Part shown: one piece after another, positions 1-11,215 of the stretch
Layout: each line of letters starts with the position of its first letter
How positions within the stretch are numbered: the stretch's first letter is position 1
Assembly (NCBI RefSeq): GCF_018294505.1
Contig: NC_057811.1
Coordinates: 21,742,579 to 21,806,578 of the forward strand
Reading direction: 5' to 3'
DNA length: 64,000 bases
From: Triticum aestivum
Taxonomy: Eukaryota; Streptophyta; Magnoliopsida; Poales; Poaceae
Made by a program: the position numbers and the translations under genes
The notes under the pieces: model-generated
Database searches by the model: none
Seen by the model: only the letters and a program-made list of their open reading frames with translations
Told to the model about the DNA's origin: nothing

Positions 1-33
1 TGGCCGCTGCGGCCAGCCCAGGACGGGGGGCCT

Positions 34-66
34 TTGGTCCCGGTTGGTGACACCAACCGGGACCAA
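34..66. repeat. CACTA subterminal palindrome
   Basis: An inverted repeat with arms TTGGTCCCGGTTGGTG and CACCAACCGGGACCAA. It is the same motif family as at 12.4-12.6 kb and 17.6-17.76 kb, and suggests that the left terminus of the CACTA element lies just outside the window. Confidence 0.75.
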
Positions 67-591
67 TAGGCATCCACGCGTCAACATCTGGCTGGAGCTG
101 AGCTTTTTGTTTTTTTTTTGAAATGGGTTGATTTAGGGGTTTTGGGGGTTAATTTAGGTTGTTATTAGGTAGCTACTAGAGAGAAGGTGTCCTCTCTTAT
201 ATCTCCGTGCTTGGTTTACCAATGCTACGTACTGCTATGCCTAAACATGGCTTAGATTGAAGTGAAGGCAACATGTGGTGCATGTCGAAAGTAATACTAA
301 TCCTAACTTGATCAAGTTTGGATTGTACTACTTTCGACATGCACCACATGCATGTTGCCTTCGCTTCAATCCAATCCCTGTTCATTTCACCCGCTGATAT
401 ATAATAACTCTTCATGCGCGCATCATGCATCATCATATATAATAACAAGTCGTACTAATCATCATCATACAACTTCTACTCGTTATTAATAACAAGTCAT
501 ACGATCATCATCCACATAGTCATCGAACCAACCCTACTTAATTGTTCTTAGCACATGATCATCAGTATTAGGTAGGACTGAAATACCCTCT
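67..591. other. CACTA 3'-side noncoding region containing a foldback
   Basis: Noncoding DNA between the subterminal palindrome and the B3-like gene. It contains the foldback at 256-370 and an AT-rich ATCATCAT-type stretch (about 450-545) whose reverse complement resembles 30050-30210 in the second CACTA element. No convincing coding sequence was seen. Confidence 0.6.
256..370. repeat. 115-bp foldback (hairpin)
   Basis: The left arm starts ATTGAAGTGAAGGCAACATG and the right arm ends with its near-perfect complement (CATGTTGCCTTCGCTTCAAT). The arms are about 45-50 nt and differ by a few substitutions and a 4-nt insertion (CATG). The loop contains the palindrome AACTTGATCAAGTT. Transcribed from either strand it would form a long imperfect hairpin of the shape of a small-RNA precursor. 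It lies just downstream of the minus-strand B3-like gene. It could also be a very small MITE. A small-RNA role is speculation. Confidence 0.7.
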
Positions 592-1784
592 TTAAGGTAA
601 AATAGTATAAAACAATATAGACCCTGACTCTCCATTATGGAGAATGGAGATCACCCTGTCTCCAATTCTTGCGCTTCGCTTCCTTTTGCTTCCAAGAACC
701 TCCTTGCGACTGTCCATACATTTTTTCCATTCTTTGATTTGCATGTCTCCACTTCTTTTAGAAATCCGGTATGGACAGTTGAGATTCGTAGGATGACCTG
801 GTTGTATGTTCAAAACATCAAGCCTACCATTCTGATACATCAAATGAGGCACACAATCCTCTGGGATTATCTGTTGAAAAACATAGTAATAACTTCATAG
901 TTAGCAATGATGTACTAGTTTTAGGAGTATGCAAAATATGCACGGATGTCGTAATAGTAAGAAATCTTACCAAGGTATCTCCATAGTAGTTACTGTAGTT
1001 CAACACGTGCACTAGTGGCACGTATTGACCATAATGTGGAGGAGTTTTACAATAGATATTGTAATTCTCAAGATTAGTACAAAATCCGACCAGATGAGTT
1101 TTCTCCTTATAAGTTAACTCAGAGCCATCGGTGTAGTAGGTGTCTACCATGTTCCGCACATTGTTTGAACAATCAAAATAAGCTGTCAATGAAAATAAGT
1201 TGTCAACTATTTTGAAATGAACAATATAAATTAGCTAATAACTATGTTTGAGAAACTCACATAGCGGTAGAATTGGAGGCGTATCAACAAGGACCCAAAT
1301 GTCCATATTGTCTTGCTCGATGTCAGGATCACCAAGATCCATGGTGACAAGCATACCCTCATCAAAACCATACATCTTGCATTATGCTTCCCAATTTTTG
1401 CAACCAAAATGGGTTACGCTATTAGAATTATACAGATTTACTTCAAAATCTATATCACAATGGGTCCTTTGGTGAATTTTCTTTGTTTCCATACTTTCAT
1501 GGTCTTCAAAACCCATCCTCTCCAAGACGTAGCGTCTTGCATGGCATGGGATAAGCTAGCCGAATTGTAAAAGATGAAAAGTACACATTGAAATAGTTGA
1601 AGTCGTGCTTAATTACGAAAAAATAACACTTGTCGTCGTTGCGTACCGTTTCAACATCGAAGGTCTCCTCCAGCTTAATACTGAAGCGCCGATCTTCGTC
1701 CAGGTGAGGCCTGTCGCACTGACCTCGGTCGTCGTGGCACCAGTCGCACTCCCCCGGGAGACTTTCGTCGTCCGAGTACGACAT
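592..1784 (-). pseudogene. Two-B3-domain-like protein gene, CACTA-borne, decayed (copy 1)
   Basis: Read on the minus strand. A start codon at 1784 opens an N-terminal exon with Cys pairs (ECDWCHDDRGQCD) followed by the start of a B3-like fold. A second block (about 1560-1250) encodes a B3-like core ending ILPLCEFLKHSY. A third (about 1170-970) includes LENYNIYCKTPPHYGQYVP. The last (about 880-592) encodes a second B3-like unit (IKEWKKCMDSRKEV, GDRVISILHNGE) and ends in a TAA. Introns separate the blocks; exact junctions are unclear. Stops inside the aligned second block and the Copia-1 insertion about 230 bp upstream indicate a dead copy. The same gene in better shape is at 28839-30027 in the other CACTA element. 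B3 domains normally bind DNA in plant transcription factors. The B3 call rests on remembered fold pattern, so it is moderate; that the two loci are paralogues is clear. Confidence 0.6.
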
Positions 1785-2012
1785 TTCCTATGTTCATAAT
1801 TCAAATATTAAACGTCTACAATTAAATATATGTACTAAAAAACCTAAGTTAGATCATTATTATTCATCACGGGTTGACTATCGGTTTGTCGAGTCTTTTC
1901 ATGAAAACTCTCAGCTCACGTGGTGTATACATTCGACCGTTGGTGATTGTCGCTCCTCCATTTGTCCCCGAGTGCATTACACCAAAATGTCTAGCACACG
2001 GGAACAAAGGAG
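1785..2012 (-). promoter_or_regulatory. Upstream region of B3-like gene copy 1, with foldback interrupted by Copia-1
   Basis: This upstream sequence continues across the Copia-1 insertion at 10582. It contains a foldback with a left arm at about 1948-1970 (GTCGCTCCTCC...) and a right arm (GGGAACAAAGGAG...) beginning about 2000 and resuming as AAGCGACC at 10587-10594. An equivalent foldback lies at 28531-28599 upstream of copy 2, and a tandem second one at 10689-10761. The foldback is seen directly; a promoter role is inferred from its conserved place upstream of both genes. Confidence 0.5.
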
Positions 2013-3795
2013 TGTTGCAAATATGCCCTAGAGGCAATAATAAATTGGTTATTATTATATTTCCTTGTTCATGATAATCGTTTATTATCCATGCTAGAAT
2101 TGTATTGATAGGAAACTCAGATGCATGTGTGGATACATAGACAACACCATGTCCCTAGTAAGCCTCTAGGAGACTAGCTCGTTGATCAATAGATGGTTAC
2201 GGTTTCCTGACCATGGACATTGGATGTCGTTGATAACGGGATCACATCATTAGGAGAATGATGTGATGGACAAGACCCAATCCTAAGCCTAGCACAAGAT
2301 CGTGTAGTTCGTTTGCTCAGAGCTTTTCTAATGTCAAGTATCAGTTCCTTAGACCATGAGATTGTGCAACTCCCGGATACCGTAGGAATGCTTTGGGTGT
2401 ACCAAACGTCACAACGTAACTGGGTGACTATAAAGGTGCACTACAGGTATCTCCGAAAGTGTCTGTTGGGTTGGCACGAATCGAGACTGGGATTTGTCAC
2501 TCCGTGTAAACGGAGAGGTATCTCTGGGCCCACTCGGTAGGACATCATCATAATGTGCACAGTGTGACCAAGGAGTTGATCACGGGATGATGTGAGTTAC
2601 GGAACGAGTAAAGAGACTTGCCGGTAATGAGATTGAACAAGGTATCGGGATACCGACGATCGAATCTCGGGCAAGTAACATACCGATAGACAAAGGGAAT
2701 TGCATATGGGATTGATTGAATCCCCGACAACGTGGTTCATCCGATGAGATCATCGTGGAACATGTGGGAGCCAACATGGGTATCAAGATCCCGCTGTTGG
2801 TTATTGGCCGGAGAACGTCTCGGTCATGTCTGCATGGTTCCCGAACCCGTAGGGTCTACACGCTTAAGGTTCGATGACGCTAGGGTTATAGGGAATAGAT
2901 GTACGTGGTTACCGAATGTTGTTCAGAGTCCCGGATGAGATCCCGGACGTCACGAGGAGTTCCGGAATGGTCCGGAGGTAAAGATTTATATATGGGAAGT
3001 CCTGTTTTGGTCACCGGAAAAGTTTCGGGTCTTATCGGTAATGTACCGGGACCACCGGGAGGGTCCCGGGGGTCCACCAAGTGGGGCCACCAGCCCCAGA
3101 AGGCTGTGTGGGCCAAGTGTGGGAGGGGACCAGCCCCAGGTGGGCTGGTGCGCCCCCCCACCAAGGCCCAAGGCGCATGGGAGAGTGGAGGGGGCAAACC
3201 CTAGGTCCAGATGGGCCTTAAGGCCCACCCTAGTGGCGCCCCCCCTCTCCCCCCTTGGCCGCCCCCCCTAGATGGGATCTAGGGCTGGCCGCACCTCTTG
3301 GGGGGGGAACCCTAAAGGGGGCGCAACCCTCGCCCCCCCTATATATACTTGAGGTTTGGGGCTGCCATACAGACACGAGAACGTCTCTCTTTTGACGCAG
3401 CACTACCCCTCTTCCTCCTCCTCCTCTCCCGCGGTGCTTGGCGAAGCCCTGCGGGATTGCCACGCTCCTCCACCACCACCACGCCGTCGTGCTGCTGCTG
3501 GATGGAGTCTTCCCCAACCTCTCCCTCTCACCTTGCTGGATCAAGGCGTGGGAGACGTCACCGGGCTGCACGTGTGTTGAACGCGGAGGCGCCGTGGTTC
3601 GGCGCTTAGATCGGAATCAACCGCGATCTGAATCGCTACGAGTACGACTCCCTCATCCGCGTTCTTGCAACGCTTCCGCATCGCGATCTACAAGGGTATG
3701 TAGATGCACTCCCCTTCCCCTCGTTGCTAGATTACTCCATAGATTGATCTTGGTGATGCGTAGAAAATTTTGAATTTCTGCTACGTTCCTCAACA
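2013..3795 (+). repeat. 5' LTR of Copia-1
   Basis: 1783 bp, TGTTGC...CAACA. A TATA-like CTATATATA at about 3340-3348 precedes the expected transcription start. GC-rich open frames across 2886-3773 are repeated in the 3' LTR and are not genes. Confidence 0.95.
3340..3348 (+). promoter_or_regulatory. TATA-like box in Copia-1 5' LTR
   Basis: CTATATATA follows a C-rich stretch and is repeated at the same relative position in the 3' LTR (about 10128-10135). Other members of this group place their promoter here. Confidence 0.6.
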
Positions 3796-3796
3796 G

Positions 3797-3810
3797 TGGC
3801 ATCATGAGCC
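3797..3810 (+). other. Primer-binding site of Copia-1 (degenerate)
   Basis: TGGCATCATGAGCC lies one base after the 5' LTR. It resembles the TGGTATCAGAGC complement of initiator-Met tRNA used by plant Copia elements, with mismatches. Confidence 0.65.
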
Positions 3811-5120
3811 AGGTTTATGCGTAGTTTCTACGCACGAGTAGAACACAAAGTAGTTGTGGGCGTCGATGTTGTCAATTCTTCTTGCCGCTACTAGTCTTAT
3901 CTTGTTTTGGCGGCATTGTGGGATGAAGCGGCCCGGACCGACCTTACACGTACGCTTACGTGAGACAGGTTCCACCGACTGACATGCACTAGATGCATAA
4001 GGTGGCTAGCGGGTGTCTGTCTCTCCCACTTTAGTCAGAACGGATTCGATGAAAAGGGTCCTTATGAAGGGTAAATAGAAATTGGCATATCACGTTGTGG
4101 TTTTACGTAGGTAAGAAACGTTCTTGCTAGAAACCTATACAAGCCACGTAAAAACTTGCAACAACAATTAGAGGACGTCTAACTTGTTTTTGCAGCATGT
4201 GCTATGTGATGTGATATGGCCAAAAAGGATGTGATGAATGATATATGTGATGTATGAGATTGATCATGTTCTTGTAATAGGAATCACGACTTGCATGTCG
4301 ATGAGTATGACAACCGGCAGGAGCCATAGGAGTTGTCCTTATTTTTTGGTATGACCTGCGTGTCATTGAATAATGCCATGTAAATTACTTTACTTTATTG
4401 CTAAGCGCGTTAGCCATAGAAGTAGAAGTAATCGTTGGCGTGACAACTTCATGAAGACACAATGATGGAGATCATGATGATGGAGATCATGGTGTCATGC
4501 CGGTGACAAAGATGATCATGGTGCCCCGAAGATGGAGATCAAAGGAGCAAAATGATATTGGCCATATCATGTCACTATTTGATTGCATGTGATGTTTATC
4601 ATGTTATGCATCTTATTTGCTTAGAACGACGGTAGTAAGTAAGATGATCCCTCACTAAAAATTTCAAGAGACGTGTTCCCCCTAACTGTGCACCGTTGCG
4701 AAGGTTCGTTGTTTCGAAGCACCACGTGATGATCGGGTGTGATAGATTCTAACGTTCGAATACAACGGGTGTTGACGAGCCTAGCATGTACAGACATGGC
4801 CTCGGAACACATGCAAAACACTTAGGTTGACTTGACGAGCCTAGCATGTACAGACATGGCCTCGGAACACAAGAGACCGAAAGGTCGAACATGTGTCGTA
4901 TAGCAGATACGATCAACATGGAGATGTTCACCGATAATTACTAGTCCGTCTCACGTGATGATCGGACACGGCCTAGTTTGACTCGGATCATGTATCACTT
5001 AGATGACTAGAGGGATGTCTATCTGAGTGGGAGTTCATTAATCAGATGAACTTCATTATCATGAACATAGTCAAAAGGTTTTTGCAAATTATGTCATACG
5101 CTTTAGTTCTACTGTTTTAG
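3811..5120 (+). other. Copia-1 untranslated leader
   Basis: Long leader between the primer site and gag, as in other members of this group. It contains a direct duplication: 39 bp at 4772-4810 recur at 4832-4870, 60 bp apart. The corresponding leaders of Copia-2 (about 44499) and Copia-3 (about 54342) have one copy only. No gene was seen. Confidence 0.7.
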
Positions 5121-8100
5121 ATACGTTCCTAGAGAAAGTTTAGTTGAAAGTTGGTAGTAGCAATTATGCAGACTGGGTCCGTAAACTGAGGATTGTCCTC
5201 ATTGCTGCACAGAAGGCTTATGTCCTTAATGCACCGCTCGGTGTGCTGAACCTCAGCGTCGTCTGTAGATGTTGCGAAACATCTGACATACACGTTTTGA
5301 TGACTACGTGATAGTTCAGTGCGTAATGCTAACGGTTTAGAATTGTGGCACCAAAGACGGTTTTTGAAACATCGCAGAACATATGAGATGTTCCGAAGAC
5401 TGAAATCGGGATTTCAGACTAGTGCCCACGTCAAGAGGTATGAGACCTCTGACAAGTTTCTTAAGCCTGCAAACTAAGGGAGAAAAGCTCAATCGTTGAG
5501 CATGTGCTCAGATTGTCTGAGTACTACAATCACTTGAATCGAGTGGGAGTTAATCTTCCAGATGAGATAGTGATGGTTCTCCATAAGTCACTGCCACCAA
5601 GCTATTAGAGCTTCGTGATGAACTATAACATATCAGGGATAGATATGATGATCCTTGAGCAACTCGCGATGTTTGACACCGCGAAAGTAGAAATCAAGAA
5701 GGAGCATCAATTGTTGATGGTTAGTAAAACCACTAGTTTCTAGAAGGGCAAGGGCAAAAGGGATACTTCATGAAACAGCAAATCATTTGCTGCTCTAGTG
5801 AAGAATCCCAAGGTAGAACCCAAACCCAAGACTAAGTGCTTCCGTAATGAGGGGAACGGTCACTGAAGCAGAACTACCCTAGATACTTGGTAGATGAGAA
5901 GGCAGGCAAGGTCGACAGAAGTATATTGGATATACATTATATGAATGTGTACTTTACTAGTATTCCGAGCAGCACCAGGGTATTAGATACCGGTTCGGTT
6001 GCTAAGTGTTAGTAACTCGAAATAAAAGCTGCGGAATAAACGGAGACTAGCTAAAGGTGAGATGACGATATGTGTTGGAAGTGTTTCCAAGGTTGATGTG
6101 ATCAAGCATCGCATGCTCCCTCTACCATCGAGATTTGGTGTTTGCGTTGAGCATGATTGGATTATGTTTATCGCAATACGGTTATTCATTTAAGGAGAAT
6201 AATGGTTACTCTGTTTATTTGAATAATACCTTCAATGGTCTTGCACCTAAAATGAATCTCGATCGTAGTGATACACATGTTCATGCCAAAAGTAATGATA
6301 GTACCACATACTTGTGGCACAGCTATTTGAGTCATATTGGTATAGAACGCATGAAGAAGCTTCATGTAGATGGATCTTTGGACTCAGTCGTTTTTGAAAA
6401 GATTGAGACATGCGAACCATGTCTATTGGTATATATGCATGAAGAAACTCCATGCAGATGGATCGTTTGGACTCACTTGATTTTGAATCACTTGAGACAT
6501 GCAAATCATACCACATGGGCAAGATGACTGAAAAGCCTCGTTTTCAGTAAGATGGAACAAGAGAGCAACTTATTGGAAGTCACACATTTTGATGTATGCA
6601 GTCCAATGAGTGCTGAGGCATGCAGTGGATATCGTTATGTTCTTACTTCACAGATGGTTTGAGTAGATGTTGAGTGTATTTACTTGATAAAAGACAAGTC
6701 TGAATTATTGAAAGGTTCAAGTAATTTCAGAGTGAAGTTGAAGATCGTCGTGACAAGAGGATAAAATGTCTGTGATATGATCATAGAGATGAGTATCTGA
6801 GCTACGAGTTTTGCACACAATTAAGACATTGTGGAAGGTGTTTCAATATTAATACCGCCTGGAACACCATAGTGTGATGGTGTGTCCGAACATCATAACT
6901 GCACCCTATTGGATATGGTGCATGCCATGATGTCTCTTATCGAATTACCACTATCGTTTATGGGTTAGGCATTAGGGACAATCGCATTCACTTTAAATAG
7001 GGCACCACGCAATTCCGTTGAGACGACACCGTTTAGAGAAACCTGAGTTGTCGTTTCTTAAAAGTTTGGGGCTGCGATGCTTATGTGAAAAAGTTTCAGG
7101 CTGATAAGCTCGAACCCAAAGCGGATAAATGCATCTTCATAGAAAACCCAAAATAGTTGGGTATACCTCCTATTTCAGATCTGGAAGCAAAAGTAATTGC
7201 TTCTAGAAACGGGTCCTTTCTCGAGGAAAAGTTTCTCTCGAAACAATTGAGTGGGAGGATGGTGGAGACTTGATAAGGTTATTGAACCGTCACTTCAACT
7301 AGTGTGTAGCAGGGCACAGGAAGTTGTTCCTGTGGCACCTATACCAATTGAAGTGGAAGCTTATGATAGTGATCATGAAACTTCGGATCAAGTCACCACC
7401 AAACCTCGTAGGACGACGAGGATGCGTGCTACTTCAGAGTGGTACGTGATCCTGTCTGAGATATCATGTTGTTGGATAATACTGAACCTACGGGCTATGG
7501 AGAAGCGATGGTGGGCCCATATTCCGACAAATGGTTAGAAGCCATGAAATCCGAGATAAAATGGATCTTTAAGAAGAAGACGGACGTGGACGGTAATGTT
7601 ACCGTCTATGAAGCTCGACTTGTGAAAAAAAAAGGTATTTTCACAAGTTCAAGGAGTTGACTACGATGAGATTTTCTCATCCGTAGCGATGCTTAAGTCC
7701 GTCGGAATCATGTTAGCATTAGCTGCATTTATGAAATCTGGCAGATGGATGTCAAAACAAGTTTCCTTACCAGTTTTCGTAAGGAAAGGTTGTATGTGAT
7801 ACAATCAGAAAGGTTTTGTCCATCCTAAGGATGCTAAAAGGTATGCTAGCTCCAGCGATCCTTCTAAGGACTGGAGTAAGCATCTCGGAGTTGGAATGTA
7901 CGCTTTGATGAGATGATCAAAGATTTTGGGTTTATACAAAGTTTATGAGAAACTTGTATTTCCAATAAAGTGAGTGGGAGCGCTACAACATTTCTGATAA
8001 GTATATGTGAATGACATATTGTTGATCCGAAATGATGTAAAATTTCTGGAAAGCATAAAGGGTTGTTTGAAAGGAGTTTTCCAAAGGAAGACCTGGATAA

Positions 8101-8650
8101 AAGTTGCTTACATATTGGGCATCAAGATCTATAGAGATAGATCAAGACGCCCGATGATACTTTCAAAGAACGCACACCTTGACATGATTTTGAAAGAGTT
8201 CAAAATAGATCAGCAAAGAAGGAGTTCTTGGATGTGTTACAAGGTGTGAGTATTGAGTAAGACTCAAGACCTGACCACAGCAGAAGAAAGAGAAAGGACG
8301 AAGGTCGTCCCCTATGCTTCAGACGTAGGCTCTACAGTATGCTATGCTGTGTACCGCACATGAAGTGTGCCTTGCCATGAGTTGGTCAAGGGGTACAATA
8401 GTGATCTGGGAATGGATCACATGACAGCGGTCGAACTTATCCTTAGTATCTAGAAGACTAAGGAATTTTCTCGATTATGGAGGTGAAAAGGAGTTCGTCG
8501 TAAAGGGTTATGTCGATGCGAACTTTGACACTAATCCGGATGACTCTGAGTAGTAAACCGGATTCGTATAGTAGAGCAATTATTTGAAATGGCTCCAAAT
8601 AGCGCGTGGTAGCATCCACAAGATGACATCGATATTCGTAAAGCACACAC
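5121..8650 (+). pseudogene. Copia-1 gag-pol, heavily decayed
   Basis: Remnants in the expected Copia order. Gag similar to Copia-2 gag runs from about 5130 to 5900, with its zinc knuckle ruined (the region starting CFRNEGNGH contains a stop). The pre-integrase/integrase segment is about 6140-6900 (YLWHSYLSHIGIERMKKLH, then CEPCL), with a partial internal duplication at about 6349-6510. Reverse transcriptase and RNase H run from about 7070 to 8640. The RT active-site motif, normally YVDD, reads YVND at about 8003-8014. Many stop codons and shifts occur throughout. The original polyprotein would have made capsid, integrase, RT and RNase H; none can be made now. Confidence 0.85.
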
Positions 8651-8724
8651 GGATCTGAAAGGTTCAGACCCGTTGATTAATAACCTCTCTCACAAGCATA
8701 ACATGATCAAACCAGAACTCATTG

Positions 8725-8865
8725 AGTGTTAATCACATAGTGATGTGAACTAGATTGTTGACTCTAGTAAACTCTTTGGATGTTGGTCACATGGTGATGT
8801 GACCTGTCAGTGTTAATCACATGGTGATGTGAACTAGATTATTGACTCTAGTGCAAGTGGGAGAC
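8725..8865 (+). repeat. Short direct repeats before Copia-1 3' LTR, with polypurine tract
   Basis: The motif CACAT(A/G)GTGATGTGA recurs about three times with intervening GACTCTAGT motifs. The purine-rich AAGTGGGAGAC at 8855-8865 abuts the LTR and is the likely plus-strand primer. The same arrangement is found at 58310-58476 in Copia-3. Confidence 0.75.
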
Positions 8866-10581
8866 TGTTGGAAATATGCCCTAGAGGCAATAATAAATTG
8901 GTTATTATTATATTTCCTTGTTCATGATAATCGTTTATTATCCATGCTAGAATTGTATTGATAGGAAACTCAGATGCATGTGTGGATACATAGACAACAC
9001 CATGTCCCTAGTAAGCCTCTAGGAGACTAGCTCGTTGATCAATAGATGGTTACGGTTTCCTGACCATGGACATTGGATGTCATTGATAACGGGATCACAT
9101 CATTTGCTCAGAGCTTTTCTAATGTCAAGTATCAGTTCCTTAGACCATGAGATTGTGCAACTCCCGGATACCGTAGGAATGCTTTGGGTGTACCAAACGT
9201 CACAACGTAACTGGGTGACTATAAAGGTGCACTACAGGTATCTCCGAAAGTGCCTGTTGGGTTGGCACGAATCGAGACTGGGATTTGTCACTCCGTGTAA
9301 ATGGAGAGGTATCTCTGGGCCCACTCGGTAGGACATCATCATAATGTGCCCAGTGTGACCAAGGAGTTGATCACGGGATGATGTGAGTTACGGAACGAGT
9401 AAAGAGACTTGCCGGTAACGAGATTGAACAAGGTATCGGGATACCGACGATCGAATCTCGGGCAAGTAACATACCGATAGACAAAGGGAATTGCATACGG
9501 GATTGATTGAATCCCCGACAACGTGGTTCATCCGATGAGATCATCGTGGAACATGTGGGAGCCAACATGGGTATCCAGATCCCACTATTGGTTATTGACC
9601 GGAGAACGTCTCGGTCATGTCTGCATGGTTCCCGAACCCGTAGGGTCTACACGCTTAAGGTTCGATGACGCTAGGGTTATAGGGAATAGATGTACGTGGT
9701 TACCGAATGTTGTTCAGAGTCCCGGATGAGATCCCAGACGTCACGAGGAGTTCCGGAATGGTCCGGAGGTAAAGATTTATATATGGGAAGTCCTGTTTTG
9801 GTCACCGGAAAAGTTTCGGGTGTTATCGGTAATGTACCGGGACCACCGGGAGGGTCCCGGGGGTCCACCAAGTGGGGCCACCAGCCCCAGAAGGCTGCGT
9901 GGGCCAAGTGTGGGAGGGGACCAGCCCCAGGTGGGCTGGTGCGCCCCCACCAAGGCCCAAGGCGCATGGGAGAGTGGAGGGGGCAAACCCTAGGTCCAGA
10001 TGGGCCTTAAGGCCCACCCTAGTGGCGCCCCCTCTCCTCCCCTTGGCCGCCCCCCTAGATGGGATCTAGGGCTGGCCGCACCCCTTGGGGGGGGAACCCT
10101 AAAGGGGGCGCAGCCCTCTCCCCCCTATATATACTTGAGGTTTGGGGCTGCCATACAGACACGAGAACGTCTCTCTTTTGACGCAGCCCTACCCCTCTTC
10201 CTCCTCCTCCTCTCCCGCGGTGCTTGGCGAAGCCCTGCGGGATTGCCACGCTCCTCCACCACCACCACGCCGTCGTGCTGCTGCTGGATGGAGTCTTCCC
10301 CAACCTCTCCCTCTCACCTTGCTGGATCAAGGCATGGGAGACGTCACCGGGCTGCACGTGTGTTGAACGCGGAGGCGCCGTGGTTCGGCGCTTAGATCGG
10401 AATCAACCGCGATCTGAATCGCTACGAGTACGACTCCCTCATCCGCGTTCTTGCAACGCTTCCGCATCGCAATCTACATGGGTATGTAGATGCACTCCCC
10501 TTCCCCTCGTTGCTAGATTACTCCATAGATTGATCTTGGTGATGCGTAGAAAATTTTGAATTTCTGCTACGTTCCTCAACA
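8866..10581 (+). repeat. 3' LTR of Copia-1
   Basis: 1716 bp, TGTTGG...CAACA, followed by the target duplication AGGAG. Compared with the 5' LTR it lacks about 62 bp near 9105 and differs by scattered, mostly transition, substitutions. Confidence 0.95.
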
Positions 10582-10586
10582 AGGAG

Positions 10587-11215
10587 AAGCGACCCCACGA
10601 CAACAGTCGGGATTCTTCGTCCTCTCATATATATATGGTGGAACTCTCCCTCACTGATTCCTCTCTGACATTTGCGACCGTCGGTGATGGTAGCTCCTCC
10701 TTTCGTTCTCGAGTGCATTACACCAAATTGTCTAGCACACGGGAACGAAGGAGAAGCTACCCCCACGACAACAGTCGGGATTCTTCGTCCTCTCATATAT
10801 GGTGGAGACTCGACAGACTTACAGTCAACCCGAAATATCGTTTAATTATCTTTCTAAAAGAGGATTTGGCTGGTCTCACCTCGATGTCAGAGGGGGCGGT
10901 GACGGGGATGACGGTGGGGATGATGGAGGGGCCGGGGGCTCCTAGATTTCTGCGAAAACAAAAACCCTATAAGCTATCAACTAATCATATGCATACGCCT
11001 TGCATAGTGCTCTCCAATTTTAGCATTCAAAGTAGGAGTAGTTTTCCAATTTGAGCATTCAATAAGCAAAATCAAATCACAAAATAAAGTAGTATTCAAA
11101 TTAGGATGCATTCAATTATAAGCAAAACTACATCATCTCCATGCGACCGTACATCGTCGAATATTATCACTAATACACCTCGAATACTATCATACATATA
11201 GCATCGCTAGTACAG
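10587..11215 (-). other. CACTA upstream region with tandem foldback repeats
   Basis: Continuation of the CACTA element after Copia-1. A segment including CACGACAACAGTCGGGATTC occurs twice (about 10597 and 10763), so the foldback-bearing unit is tandemly duplicated with a period of about 166 bp. The second foldback has arms at 10689-10708 and 10741-10761. Reverse-complement versions lie at 28440-28700 in CACTA-2. About 10860-11215 is AT-rich with no recognised gene. Confidence 0.6.

Larger units (their letters stand above)
2013..10581 (+). mobile_element. Copia-1: complete BARE1/Angela/WIS-type LTR retrotransposon
   Basis: An 8569-bp element bounded by the 5-bp target duplication AGGAG (2008-2012 and 10582-10586). 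The LTRs begin TGTTG and end CAACA. The primer site follows the 5' LTR and a purine tract (GTGGGAGAC) precedes the 3' LTR. LTR text, length and internal order match the BARE1/Angela/WIS group of Triticeae. The internal gag-pol is full of stops and frameshifts although the LTRs differ at only roughly 25-30 positions by eye, apart from a deletion of about 62 bp in the 3' LTR. It sits inside the CACTA element, in the right arm of a foldback. Confidence 0.95.

Noticed and set aside
2886..3773. Several 70-110-codon frames on both strands in GC-rich DNA
   Set aside because: They lie in the Copia-1 5' LTR and recur with the same coordinates in the 3' LTR (9677-10559); LTR sequence, not genes.
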